DNA of 64,000 nt from Arthrobacter sp. PAMC 25486 (GCF_000785535.1 NZ_CP007595.1:1612001-1676000); one strand, 5' to 3'; numbered from the stretch's first letter, positions 18,326 through 25,910 are shown. Program-made: numbers and translations. Notes: a model not told the origin generated them from the letters alone.

Positions 18326-18508
18326 TTGACAAACAACCGTCTCAACGCGCTGGTACGCGAGACCCCCGACTCTGAACTGCGCGCCGCATGGGGAACCAGC
18401 CCTGCCGCAACACGAGCCAGGAAAGCAGGAAAGCGCCCCCTTACCTTGCGAGAGGTGGGGGCGCTTTGTGCATTGCTTGGAATTAGAACCAGCGATCTTC
18501 TGGACTAA
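18326..18508 (+). CDS. Small HTH protein (60 aa)
   Basis: A TTG start with an upstream TTGGAGG ribosome site gives a 60-aa basic protein ending LREVGALCALLGIRTSDLLD, a Cro/C1-like helical pattern. The last 26 bp overlap the convergent XRE gene. With the LexA-like box in front, it could be a Cro-like or antirepressor protein of the induction switch. An upstream in-frame start would include the promoter and is rejected. Confidence 0.65.
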   Translation: MTNNRLNALVRETPDSELRAAWGTSPAATRARKAGKRPLTLREVGALCALLGIRTSDLLD

Positions 18509-18740
18509 TCCTATCTTCGGCCTTGGCTACTATGTCTCGAAGTGACATACCGAACGCCTTGGCTACTTCATATAGCGTCGGAAGCGGCATTGAGCGGTGA
18601 CCTTTCAGGTACCGGTTCAGTGCCGCTTTTGTTATGCCTATCTTCCCGGCCAGGTGGTCTTGACTCCACTCGCGTTCAGCCAGCTCCACGCGGATCTGCT
18701 TGGACAGTGCAACTTCTAAAGGGTTCGCTTCATCTTCCAT
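18483..18740 (-). CDS. XRE-family repressor (candidate immunity repressor)
   Basis: An 85-aa protein consisting almost entirely of a Cro/C1 HTH (about 10-70: LSKQIRVELAEREWSQ, then HLAGKIGITKAALNRYLKG). The ATG at 18740 is chosen because a good minus-strand promoter (TTGCAA, 17 bp, TAAAGT) places the transcript start essentially at the ATG. A longer version would begin inside that promoter. It is transcribed away from the divergent 82-aa regulator, as in a lysogeny switch. Confidence 0.75.
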   Translation of the reverse strand: MEDEANPLEVALSKQIRVELAEREWSQDHLAGKIGITKAALNRYLKGHRSMPLPTLYEVAKAFGMSLRDIVAKAEDRISPEDRWF

Positions 18741-18855
18741 ACTGGTAACTTTAGTATCCAATACGGATATTTGCAACACCGCAGAGCATAAAACATTATC
18801 CAAGTGGGCAACTTGCGTGTTGACAGGTGCTCAAAAGGTGTACTACGGTATCCAT
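18741..18855. promoter_or_regulatory. Divergent leaderless promoters with repeated TATCCA operators
   Basis: The minus-strand promoter is TTGCAA at 18771-18776, a 17-bp spacer and TAAAGT at 18748-18753, 8 nt from ATG 18740. The plus-strand promoter is TTGACA at 18820-18825, an 18-bp spacer and TACGGT at 18844-18849, 7 nt from ATG 18856. TATCCA occurs at 18756, 18797 and 18849, with an inverted GGATAT at 18765, overlapping both -10 regions. CAAGT-N5-ACTTG at 18801-18815 is another dyad. This looks like the prophage genetic switch. Confidence 0.65.
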
Positions 18856-19104
18856 ATGAACAACACAAAGATAGTGCAGGCCGCAGTGGTCCAGAAGATT
18901 GAGAACCACATGGCTGCCAAAGGAATCACTCGCAAGGAACTCAAGGACGGCCTCAATATGGGCTACGAACGGTTCCGCAAGCGCATGAGTAGCGAAATCC
19001 CATTCAGTGTCGAAGAGCTTTGGGCTATCGCCGGGATTCTTCGAACTAGCCCCCTCGCGCTCATGCCAGAGGACGCGGCGGAAGTTCACTCCTTCGCCGC
19101 ATAA
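18856..19104 (+). CDS. Small phage regulatory protein (82 aa), Cro-like position
   Basis: The protein is helical (IENHMAAKGITRKELKDGLNMGYERFRKRMS suggests an HTH at about 15-50) and followed by a short acidic tail. The predicted transcript starts at or next to the ATG, so the mRNA is probably leaderless. Its position opposite the XRE repressor suggests a Cro/early regulator. Confidence 0.7.
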   Translation: MNNTKIVQAAVVQKIENHMAAKGITRKELKDGLNMGYERFRKRMSSEIPFSVEELWAIAGILRTSPLALMPEDAAEVHSFAA

Positions 19105-19177
19105 GAAAAGCCCCCAACTATATCGAGTAGCTGAGGGCCAGTCACAACAACCAAACCAAACAGAAATGAAGGTCATC

Positions 19178-19573
19178 ATGACTACCGCAATCGTACCAAC
19201 CATCGAGAACCACACCAACGGCCTGATCGTCACCAGTGAGACCATCGCACAGGGTGCAGGAGTTGAGCACCGCGCAGTCTTGCAGCTGGTAGACAAGTAC
19301 AGGGATGAAATCGACACGCTTGGCCAGACCGCATTTGAAATGCGCTCTGGTGAGATCCGCAATCAGGGTGGTACCGGGCGTCCAGTTCGCACCGCTCTCC
19401 TGAATGAACCGCAGTCCAGCCTCCTGATGATGTTCATGCGGAACACGGCGCAGGTTGTCGCGTTCAAGCTCGCACTCGTCACAGCGTTCTACCAGATGCG
19501 CAACCTCATTGAATCGCCCATCGTTCAGGAAGCACTCTTCGGAATGGACCACGACGGGTTCATGCTCGGATAG
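19178..19573 (+). CDS. Rha-type phage regulatory protein
   Basis: 131 aa. Residues about 12-105 match the Rha/pRha N-terminal pattern: LIVTSETIAQGAG, VEHRAVLQLV, then an FEMR strand and LNEPQSSLLMMF with a terminal helix. Rha-domain proteins act as phage antirepressors or regulators. The start at 19178 has AAGGT 6 nt upstream; ATG 19166 is less well placed. A longer paralogue lies at 21136. Confidence 0.8.
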   Translation: MTTAIVPTIENHTNGLIVTSETIAQGAGVEHRAVLQLVDKYRDEIDTLGQTAFEMRSGEIRNQGGTGRPVRTALLNEPQSSLLMMFMRNTAQVVAFKLALVTAFYQMRNLIESPIVQEALFGMDHDGFMLG

Positions 19574-19594
19574 CCAGTCCACCAGCTCCCCGCC

Positions 19595-19849
19595 ATGCCC
19601 ACCAAGAATGGCCGTCACTGGGTCAACCCCAGCCAGGAACGCAACGACCGCCTAGCCGCCATCGTGAAAGCGGCGAACGGCGCATGGGTGCCCGTCACCA
19701 TCGACGGGTTCACCGACAAGCAGCACGTACAGCTCGGCTACGGAATCCGCTACGGCAAACGCACCAGTTTCCCCCGAGGCCAGTACGACACCGCCATCCG
19801 AGACAACACCCTCTACATCCGCCACACCGCAAAGGAGATCACATCATGA
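19595..19849 (+). CDS. Hypothetical phage protein (84 aa)
   Basis: A small basic soluble protein with strand-rich segments (AWVPVTIDGFTDKQHVQLGYG). No family is recognised. Its stop overlaps the ATG of the next gene by 4 nt, which supports it being translated. Confidence 0.6.
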   Translation: MPTKNGRHWVNPSQERNDRLAAIVKAANGAWVPVTIDGFTDKQHVQLGYGIRYGKRTSFPRGQYDTAIRDNTLYIRHTAKEITS

Positions 19850-20109
19850 CCATCACGCTCCCCCAGCCCATGAAGCTGTCGGACCTTGATCCCGATGCGC
19901 TGTACACGCCCGCACAAGTCGCGCCACTCACCGGATTCAAGGAAAAAGAACTGCGCCGCTACTGCATCGAATCCGGATTCCACACCCGCATCACACGCCA
20001 AAAGATCATGCTCGACCAAGGCAACGCGAGAGACATCATCGCCTGGGTCAAAGCCAAGAACGCTGAGCCCGTCATGAACGACGCCGGCGAAATCGACTAC
20101 TTCAAGTAA
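19846..20109 (+). CDS. Small DNA-binding-like protein (possible excisionase/HTH)
   Basis: An 87-aa protein. The segment LYTPAQVAPLTGFKEKELRRYC resembles the MerR/excisionase-type HTH_17 motif, in which a helix-turn-helix follows an LYTPxEVA start, and a basic second half follows. AAGGAG is well placed. A directionality factor or early regulator is possible, but excisionase is unproven. Confidence 0.6.
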   Translation: MTITLPQPMKLSDLDPDALYTPAQVAPLTGFKEKELRRYCIESGFHTRITRQKIMLDQGNARDIIAWVKAKNAEPVMNDAGEIDYFK

Positions 20110-20227
20110 CACTCGCACCACCCGCCGCAGCTACCAGCCGGCCACCTTCGCCCACCTCGGGCACCACACCCCCGCATCACATCCGTTCGTGGACCTCGGT
20201 CCCGACGCAGAAACGAAGGATATTGTC

Positions 20228-20449
20228 ATGCCCGAAAACGACACGGCAACTGGATTCAAGAACCGCATCATCGAAGCTGTACCCGGAGTCAACCACAACT
20301 TCGCTGCACGTTGCGCCAACCGCATCAAGCGGCGCGCTGATCGTATGCAGGAAGAGTTCGACTTCTACGAGTCACTACGCATTCTAGGGCTTGTCAGTGA
20401 CACAACAGCCCGTGATGCTGTCCGCAACTTGGAGACGGTGACGGCGTGA
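20228..20449 (+). CDS. Hypothetical phage protein (73 aa)
   Basis: A small helical protein (FKNRIIEAV, then RIKRRADRMQEEFDFYESLRILG), basic in the centre. GAAGGA lies upstream of ATG 20228. The stop overlaps the next GTG (GTGA). The 118-bp gap before it shows no gene. Confidence 0.6.
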   Translation: MPENDTATGFKNRIIEAVPGVNHNFAARCANRIKRRADRMQEEFDFYESLRILGLVSDTTARDAVRNLETVTA

Positions 20450-20664
20450 CTCCGGATGAGGCGTTTACCAGTCTCTGCTTGGTGGCGTCATTCGTGTTCA
20501 TGGTTGTTGCGGCGAACTCTGCACTCAACTCGCGTACGGAATCGGAACGTGCACGCGACGCTCTACGCCGGATTCGCGAATCAGAAGGTGAAGATTCTGA
20601 CCGGCTACCATCCCGCCCGCGTAGTAAACGTGAATCCTTGCCTGAGCGTGATCATGAATCATGA
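20446..20664 (+). CDS. Small single-pass membrane protein
   Basis: 72 aa with one TM helix (LCLVASFVFMVVAANSAL) and a highly charged cytosolic tail of Arg/Glu/Ser. The GTG start overlaps the upstream TGA. Its 3' two thirds are antisense to the end of the minus-strand gene 20525-21079, so one of the two ends may be wrong. The coupled start favours expression. Confidence 0.45.
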   Translation: MTPDEAFTSLCLVASFVFMVVAANSALNSRTESERARDALRRIRESEGEDSDRLPSRPRSKRESLPERDHES

Positions 20665-21079
20665 ACGGCATGTCCTGGTCAACTCTTATTTGGTAGAACT
20701 GTTCGTTGTTCAGGATCTCCAGCAGCTCGATAGGTTCACTTGTCGTGTTTTGAAGCATGATGACTCTGCCGCTATTGATCTTGTTTGATGTGGCTACTAG
20801 TGGCGGTAGTTTGAGGTTCTCCACTAGTTTTCGTAGCTCGCTGGCACTTGTCTCTGCCGCTTCAACTCGGCGGTCTGCGTTCCGCTCGGCCTTCTCAGCT
20901 GCGACCCTTGCCGTTTTTGATCGGTTCGATGACCACCAGGACCAGATAGCAAAGATCAGTGCGGCTGCTGTGAATGCGAGATTGATCCATGTTTCAGTGC
21001 TGAGCCCTTGATTCACTGCCCCTTCTACAGGTGCCGTCGTGGCATCTACCAACTCAAAGAACACAACAAACCCCCACAT
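20525..21079 (-). CDS. Antisense membrane protein inside the early region
   Basis: About 184 aa. An N-terminal TM helix (INLAFTAAALIFAIWSWW) is followed by a coiled coil rich in Arg/Glu/Ala (about 50-80) and a beta-rich C-terminal domain of about 100 residues. The start may be ATG 21079 or an internal GTG about 8 codons later; no strong ribosome site is seen. It is the only minus-strand gene between the two Rha paralogues. Membrane location, antisense placement and a separate unit suggest expression from the lysogen, for example superinfection exclusion. That is inference. Confidence 0.6.
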   Translation of the reverse strand: MWGFVVFFELVDATTAPVEGAVNQGLSTETWINLAFTAAALIFAIWSWWSSNRSKTARVAAEKAERNADRRVEAAETSASELRKLVENLKLPPLVATSNKINSGRVIMLQNTTSEPIELLEILNNEQFYQIRVDQDMPFMIHDHAQARIHVYYAGGMVAGQNLHLLIRESGVERRVHVPIPYAS

Positions 21080-21087
21080 AAAAGTAA

Positions 21088-21113
21088 GGCACCCACTGCC
21101 ATGGGTGCCTTTT
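21088..21113 (+). terminator. Stem-loop with T-run upstream of the antirepressor gene
   Basis: GGCACCC and GGGTGCC pair across an 8-nt loop and are followed by TTTT. It sits between the antisense membrane gene and the TTG start at 21136, where it would end or attenuate rightward transcription. Confidence 0.65.
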
Positions 21114-21135
21114 CTGTTCCCTGAAAGGAAACAAG

Positions 21136-21933
21136 TTGAATACCCAGATTGTACCAATTGAACGCGCCGAGGATGGCGCACTGATCGTTTCCTCACTGAC
21201 CATCGCGGAGGGCGCGGGTGTTGAGCACCGCGCCGTCTTGCAGCTTGTGAACAACAACATCGATGACCTCGAAGAGTTCGGAGGGGTCGCATTTGAAATG
21301 CGACCCTTTGAAACTGCGGGCGGCACACAAACTCGCCGAGTGGCCCTGTTGAACGAGCAGCAGTCCACCCTGGTCATGACTTACCAGCAGAACACCGCAC
21401 AGGTTCGCCTCTTCAAGATGGCCTTGGTCCGCACGTTCTTCCAGATGGCGAAGGAACTGCAGGCCGCGCCGGCTGAGTTGTCGCGCATGCAGATCCTGCA
21501 GATGGCGTTGGATGCTGAGCAGCTGTCCATGGAGATGGAGCGCAAGAACAACGAGCTGACTGCCAGGATCTCTGAGGATGCGCCGAAGGTTGCGTACGTG
21601 CAGACGTTTGTCGCCGCTGATGACCGGATTACGATTCGTACGCTGGCGGGGAATCTTGGCACGCCGGAGCAGGAGTTGCGGGCGTTGCTGGTGCGCAAGG
21701 GCTGGATCTACGCCGAGCAGGAAGAACGCTGGTCTGAGAAGCGGCAGGAACTTGTGCGCCGTACACGCTACTCCGCGTACTCCGATAAGAAGGCCTACTT
21801 CCAGAACGTGCTTGTCCATGACGCTCCCCGGTTCCGTGGCGGCGATGTGATGCACACGTTGAAGGTAACCCCGGCCGGTGCAGAAGCTATTGCACGGCTT
21901 GTTGCCCGCACGGACATGGACGGCGCGGCATGA
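21136..21933 (+). CDS. Phage antirepressor: Rha-like N-domain plus KilA-C/ANT-type C-domain
   Basis: 265 aa. The N-terminal half (about 10-110) parallels the 19178 protein: LIVSSLTIAEGAG, VEHRAVLQLV, FEMRPF, LNEQQSTLVMT. A helical linker (MQILQMALDAEQLSMEMERK) leads to a C-terminal winged-helix-like domain (about 155-250: RTLAGNLGTPEQELRALLV, RKGWIY) typical of phage antirepressors. The TTG start has AAAGGAAA in front. The hairpin just upstream may control it. Confidence 0.85.
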   Translation: MNTQIVPIERAEDGALIVSSLTIAEGAGVEHRAVLQLVNNNIDDLEEFGGVAFEMRPFETAGGTQTRRVALLNEQQSTLVMTYQQNTAQVRLFKMALVRTFFQMAKELQAAPAELSRMQILQMALDAEQLSMEMERKNNELTARISEDAPKVAYVQTFVAADDRITIRTLAGNLGTPEQELRALLVRKGWIYAEQEERWSEKRQELVRRTRYSAYSDKKAYFQNVLVHDAPRFRGGDVMHTLKVTPAGAEAIARLVARTDMDGAA

Positions 21934-22124
21934 GCGCCACAGTGTTTTTCGCATCCTTGACTGGTGGTGTGCTGGAGCGTCGGTTGACGTCTACCCCGTC
22001 GGATAAGGCCCAGTTCACGGTGCGGTCGGTGGGTTCGTCGTTTGAGCCGTTGACAGTGTTCCTGTCACCGGCTGAGGCGGCTCAGTGGGCGGCGGAACTC
22101 ACCAAGTACGCGGTGTCCAAGTGA
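21930..22124 (+). CDS. Hypothetical phage protein (64 aa)
   Basis: A small soluble protein with alternating strand residues (VFFASLTGG, LERRLTSTPSDKAQFTVRSVG) and an Ala-rich C-terminal helix. ATGA and GTGA overlaps join it to its neighbours. No family is recognised. Confidence 0.6.
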   Translation: MSATVFFASLTGGVLERRLTSTPSDKAQFTVRSVGSSFEPLTVFLSPAEAAQWAAELTKYAVSK

Positions 22125-22234
22125 CCGCGTTGGGTGGGCCGCTGATCCTGCTCGCAATCGTGGCTGTCGGCTGGGCGTTCGTGGACGTGTTGCGCGGCAT
22201 GGATGCCTGGCTGTTCGGCGGTGAAGACTCATGA
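22121..22234 (+). CDS. Tiny membrane protein (37 aa)
   Basis: It starts at GTG 22121, overlapping the previous stop, and ends at TGA 22232-22234, overlapping the methylase ATG. It encodes a single hydrophobic helix (PLILLAIVAVGWAFVDVL) with a short acidic end. The two coupled junctions are the main support. Confidence 0.5.
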   Translation: MTALGGPLILLAIVAVGWAFVDVLRGMDAWLFGGEDS

Positions 22235-22881
22235 GCCTCTACTACCAAGATGATCACGTGACGCTGTACCACGGCGACTGCTTGAAGGATAGTCGCGAAT
22301 GGTTAGCTGCTGACGTGATGGTGTCAGACGTTCCGTATGGCGTCGATTACAACAGCGGCGCACGGAGGGACACGCTGGCCCGGTCCATCGCAGGCGACAA
22401 GGACACTGGCGCTCGCGACGATGCCCTGTCTGCGTTTGCCGGAAAGCCTGCGCTGATCTTTGGGACTTGGCGCATCCCTCGACCATTGGGCACTCGACAG
22501 GTCCTCGTTTGGGACACCAAGGGGGCGCTTGGAATGGGGGCCATGGATCTGCCGTGGAAGCCCGCGCACCAAGAGGTTTACGTGATCGGCTCCGGATTCA
22601 CCGGTAAGCGGACCACGGACGTCCTGACCTATGCGCCGGTTCAGTCCATGAGTCGGAATGGCCGCGAGCACCCGCATCAAAAGCCTATTCCGCTCATGCG
22701 TGACCTGATAGCCAAGTGCCCGCCCGGTGTGATTGCCGACCCTTTCGCGGGCAGTGGCTCGACTTTGGTAGCCGCAAAGAACTTGGGCCGCAAGGTGATT
22801 GGCGTGGAACTGGAAGAACACTACTGCGAGATCATCGCCAAACGATGCGCCCAAGACGTGTTCGACTTCGGGGCGATCTGA
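22231..22881 (+). CDS. DNA (N6-A or N4-C) methyltransferase
   Basis: 216 aa. Motif IV appears as DVPY at residues 33-36, a variant of the DPPY/SPPY catalytic motif. The SAM-binding motif FAGSGST is near 167, followed by the GVELEEHYCEII helix. Motif IV before motif I indicates a beta-class N4/N6 methylase. It has no restriction partner nearby, so it probably protects phage DNA or regulates expression. It sits in the early operon with 4-nt and 1-nt overlaps to its neighbours. Confidence 0.88.
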   Translation: MSLYYQDDHVTLYHGDCLKDSREWLAADVMVSDVPYGVDYNSGARRDTLARSIAGDKDTGARDDALSAFAGKPALIFGTWRIPRPLGTRQVLVWDTKGALGMGAMDLPWKPAHQEVYVIGSGFTGKRTTDVLTYAPVQSMSRNGREHPHQKPIPLMRDLIAKCPPGVIADPFAGSGSTLVAAKNLGRKVIGVELEEHYCEIIAKRCAQDVFDFGAI

Positions 22882-23261
22882 TGGCGTACGTCTATCGGGG
22901 TGACCGGCCGCTGGTGGTTGGGAAGGAGCCTGAGAAACCAGCCCCGCCACACGCACCTATCCAGGCGCCGAGGCCCAAGGAGACGCGCACTGTTCAGCCT
23001 TACGTGTGCGGCACGTTGCGAGCGTACCGGCATCACCTCCGCCAAGGTGACCCCACCTGCCAAGAGTGCCGTGACGCAGCAGCGGCCACGAAACGTGCCA
23101 GCTACAAGCCGCGTCAAAAACAGACGCCACTGAAACCATGCGGCACGAAAGCCGCCTATGCGCGCCACCTCTACCACAACGAGGAACCCTGCGCCCCATG
23201 CAAGAAAGCTAACCGCGACGAAGCCCGCGAATGGGAAGCCGCGAAGAAAGAGAAGCCATGA
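22881..23261 (+). CDS. Tandem zinc-finger-like phage protein
   Basis: 126 aa. Two similar modules occur at about 43-66 and 88-112: CGT-x3-Y-x-HH, then C-x2-C, and CGT-x3-Y-x2-H, then C-x2-C. Each would bind one zinc. Modules of this style are frequent in actinophage small proteins of unknown role. The start overlaps the methylase stop by one base and the end overlaps the next ATG. Confidence 0.65.
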   Translation: MAYVYRGDRPLVVGKEPEKPAPPHAPIQAPRPKETRTVQPYVCGTLRAYRHHLRQGDPTCQECRDAAAATKRASYKPRQKQTPLKPCGTKAAYARHLYHNEEPCAPCKKANRDEAREWEAAKKEKP

Positions 23262-23398
23262 ACACGTTTATCAGCGCGAGGTCCCAACGCCTCATGGGGC
23301 CAATACCAACCAACGATGAGGACCGGGAAGTAGTTGCCCGCCGCGTTGAACAGGAACCCGACGCCGAACTACTTAAGGCGACTCTGGGGCTGTCATGA
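23258..23398 (+). CDS. Small hypothetical phage protein (46 aa)
   Basis: The frame from ATG 23258 to TGA 23396-23398 gives a charged, helical peptide (DEDREVVARRVEQEPDAELLK). Four-nucleotide overlaps at both ends place it firmly in the operon. No family is recognised. Confidence 0.5.
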   Translation: MNTFISARSQRLMGPIPTNDEDREVVARRVEQEPDAELLKATLGLS

Positions 23399-23535
23399 GC
23401 CGCCGACATTCCGCAGCGTTCGAACAACTCGTAGACCGCGCTTTCGATGATGAGCGCGACTACGACACCATCGCGGCCGAGGCAGAGGACCGCCTCATAG
23501 ACCGCGCAGACCAAGAAAGAAAGGGCGAATCATGA
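23395..23535 (+). CDS. Small acidic hypothetical phage protein (46 aa)
   Basis: The frame from ATG 23395 to TGA 23533-23535 gives an Asp/Glu/Arg-rich helix (AFDDERDYDTIAAEAEDRL). It is coupled by 4-nt overlaps on both sides. Its length and charge suggest a partner-binding or DNA-mimic peptide, but there is no direct evidence. Confidence 0.5.
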   Translation: MSRRHSAAFEQLVDRAFDDERDYDTIAAEAEDRLIDRADQERKGES

Positions 23536-23957
23536 CCGTAGAAGAAGAAGCTGCGAAGGCTGAGCACGAAGCGAAGTTCACGGCATACAACCGGGCCCCA
23601 AAGTTTCGGCACATCACCCGCGAACTTGAAGGCGTCGTTGAGCGCGAGTCCTACATCTACTCCACACCAGACGGCGCTGTTGAACTTTGGCGACGACCTG
23701 AGACTGGCGGACTCTCGTGGAGCAGCACCGGCCACATGGGTGGCGTTGAGATCCATTCACCCAAGCCGCTATATGCAAATCAGAAGCAGAACCCCGGATA
23801 CTGCGCGCACGTCTGGGGTGGCAAATGCTGGACGAGCGGATCATCCATGGCATTTGACCAGTACGAAGAAGAGTTTGGCCAGCCTGACTACATCAAGGCA
23901 GAACTGGCGCGCTGGCACTCCAACGAATTCGATAGCCCAGAAGAGGACGAATCATGA
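23532..23957 (+). CDS. Hypothetical phage protein (141 aa)
   Basis: A soluble protein with an acidic N-terminus, aromatic-rich centre (WRRPETGGLSWSSTG) and acidic C-terminus. It has two cysteines (YCAHVW, KCW) and no known motif. It is coupled to the YqaJ nuclease gene by an ATGA overlap, so a link to recombination is possible. Confidence 0.6.
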   Translation: MTVEEEAAKAEHEAKFTAYNRAPKFRHITRELEGVVERESYIYSTPDGAVELWRRPETGGLSWSSTGHMGGVEIHSPKPLYANQKQNPGYCAHVWGGKCWTSGSSMAFDQYEEEFGQPDYIKAELARWHSNEFDSPEEDES

Positions 23958-24775
23958 GCCTGCACGTTTACGAAGGCATCGACCAGGGCACGCCGGAGTG
24001 GTTCGCGGCTCGTGCCGGCATCGTTACGGCATCAGTCATGCACCACTTGATTACGGCGGGCTCACCTGATGCGATGACGATCGATTGCCCTAACTGTGGC
24101 TCGCTTGCTGGTGATCCGTGCATGAGTCTGGCGCGGAAGGTTCCAGCACCGATCAAGACCATTCATGGTGAGCGCTCGGCCACTGCTGCTGACCTGCCGC
24201 CCGTGTACCGAGTGGCTGACAACCTCGGCTCACAAGGCCTCACCATGTCCCTTTCGGCTGAGCGGATCACGAGCTTTGTGGAGCCGATGCCCATGTCCCG
24301 CGATATGGAGCGCGGCACGTTGGATGAGCCGTACGCCCGTGATGAGTACAGCAGGCGTCACGCGTCCGCTACTGAGCTTGGGTTCATGGTGCGTGACTTT
24401 GGCGCGTACAAGATCGGCTACTCACCGGACGGGCTAGTTGGTGATGCTGGCCTGATCGAGATCAAGTCACGGAAACAGCGCATCCAGCTCAACACGTTCC
24501 TGGATGGCGTGGTTCCTGCTGAGAACATGGCGCAGATCCAAACAGGACTGTTGGTGTCTGGGCGTGAGTGGCTGGATTACGTCAGCTACACGGGTGGCAT
24601 GCCACTGTACGTCGATCGCGTCTACCCGGACCCGGAATGGTTCGACGTGATCCAAGATGCCGCAGCCACCCTCGAAACCAATGCCACGAACATTCTTGAC
24701 CGCTACCTGGCCGCGACCGAGGGCAACCCGCCAACGGAACGCATAGATCACTGGGAAGAGCAGGACATTTTCTGA
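23954..24775 (+). CDS. YqaJ-type phage recombination exonuclease
   Basis: A 273-aa PD-(D/E)XK nuclease that would resect double-stranded ends for phage recombination. Visible motifs are the N-terminal GTPEWFAARAGIVTAS, the catalytic YSPDGLVG aspartate and the IEIKSRK Glu-x-Lys, with the helix MAQIQTGLLVSG after it. An unusual zinc-ribbon-like insert with CPNC and a further GDPC lies near residues 45-60. It is followed by a 174-aa partner gene and ssb, a typical recombination cluster. Confidence 0.85.
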   Translation: MSLHVYEGIDQGTPEWFAARAGIVTASVMHHLITAGSPDAMTIDCPNCGSLAGDPCMSLARKVPAPIKTIHGERSATAADLPPVYRVADNLGSQGLTMSLSAERITSFVEPMPMSRDMERGTLDEPYARDEYSRRHASATELGFMVRDFGAYKIGYSPDGLVGDAGLIEIKSRKQRIQLNTFLDGVVPAENMAQIQTGLLVSGREWLDYVSYTGGMPLYVDRVYPDPEWFDVIQDAAATLETNATNILDRYLAATEGNPPTERIDHWEEQDIF

Positions 24776-25299
24776 TGGACATTTCAGAGACGTTGGCCGC
24801 TAAGTCGGACCAGCAGAACTACGACGATTACCTGCTCGGCCCGCGCACCGTGACAATCACGGCGGTGCACGTTCCTGGCGGTGACCAGCCGGTGCATATC
24901 GAGCTGGCCGAGTACCCGGGCCGACCATACAAGCCCAACAAGAGCATGCGCCGCGTACTTGCGAAAGCATGGGGCCCGGAGTCTGGCGTATGGGTTGGCC
25001 GCGGACTCACCTTGTTTGGCAACTCGAAGGTCAGCTATGGCGGGAAAGCTGTTGGCGGTATTGAGATCGCGGCCATGTCCCACATTGACAAGCCGCTGAG
25101 CCTGCCCCTGACGTCCAAGCGTGGACAAAAGGCAGTGTTCACCGTCCAGCCCCTCGCAATGCCCACACAGCGCGACTGGCAGCAGGAGATCAGCATGGCC
25201 CCTGACACGGACACGCTGAACCGGTTGTGGACCGAAGCGCCCGCGCAGTATCAAGACGCAATGAAAGCCCGAGCAGCACAACTGAAAGAGGCGCAGTAA
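24775..25299 (+). CDS. Conserved phage protein next to YqaJ (putative recombination partner)
   Basis: 174 aa. The first two thirds are beta-rich (VTITAVHVPG, QPVHIELAEYPGRPYKP, GRGLTLFGNSKVSYGG) and the last part helical. Position between an exonuclease and SSB is where an annealing or accessory factor often lies, but the sequence matches no annealing family I recognise. The ATG overlaps the upstream stop by one base. Confidence 0.6.
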   Translation: MDISETLAAKSDQQNYDDYLLGPRTVTITAVHVPGGDQPVHIELAEYPGRPYKPNKSMRRVLAKAWGPESGVWVGRGLTLFGNSKVSYGGKAVGGIEIAAMSHIDKPLSLPLTSKRGQKAVFTVQPLAMPTQRDWQQEISMAPDTDTLNRLWTEAPAQYQDAMKARAAQLKEAQ

Positions 25300-25839
25300 A
25301 TGGCTGGCGAAACTACCATCACGGTAATTGGCAATCTGACTGGGGATCCAGAATTGCGATTCACCCCGTCTGGTTCGGCGGTTGCGAACTTCACCATCGC
25401 GAGTACTCCGCGGACGTTCGACAAGAACAGCAACGAATGGAAGGACGGGACAACGCTTTTCATGCGCTGCTCAGCTTGGCGCGACATGGCAGAGAACATT
25501 GCCGAAACGATGGACCAGAAGGGAATGCGCGTCATCGTCACCGGGCGACTGACTCAGCGGTCCTATGAAAAGGACGGGCAGACTCGCACCGTCATGGAAT
25601 TGGAAGTGGACGAGATCGGTCCCTCGCTCCGGTACGCAAACGCCAAGGTCAACCGCACCCAACGCAGCGGCCAGGGCGGGCCGCAGTCGGGCCAGCACGA
25701 GCAGGGTACGTACAGCAACCAGCAAGGCCAGCAACACGCCCAGCAGCCCGCACCACAGGGCAACGGCGGCAACTGGGACAACCAGCCGCCCGCGAATAAC
25801 GGCGGCTGGGGCAATGGGCCGTCTGACCCGCCCTTCTAG
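25300..25839 (+). CDS. ssb: Single-stranded DNA-binding protein
   Basis: 179 aa. The OB-fold (about 5-110) contains [25 protein letters not shown] and the [12 protein letters not shown] helix. A long Gln/Gly/Asn-rich linker follows, with an acidic tip ending SDPPF, the usual docking peptide for recombination and replication enzymes. It is adjacent to the YqaJ nuclease and followed by a strong terminator, so this ends one early transcript block. Confidence 0.95.
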   Translation: MAGETTITVIGNLTGDPELRFTPSGSAVANFTIASTPRTFDKNSNEWKDGTTLFMRCSAWRDMAENIAETMDQKGMRVIVTGRLTQRSYEKDGQTRTVMELEVDEIGPSLRYANAKVNRTQRSGQGGPQSGQHEQGTYSNQQGQQHAQQPAPQGNGGNWDNQPPANNGGWGNGPSDPPF

Positions 25840-25863
25840 CCAGCACCACCACCCATCCACCTA

Positions 25864-25888
25864 GGCCCGTCACCCGCGGGCCTTTTTT
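25864..25888 (+). terminator. Intrinsic terminator after ssb
   Basis: GGCCCG and CGGGCC pair across a short loop and are followed by TTTTTT. It is 25 bp after the ssb stop. Confidence 0.9.
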
Positions 25889-25910
25889 GTACCCAAAAAC
25901 AGGAGCAAGC

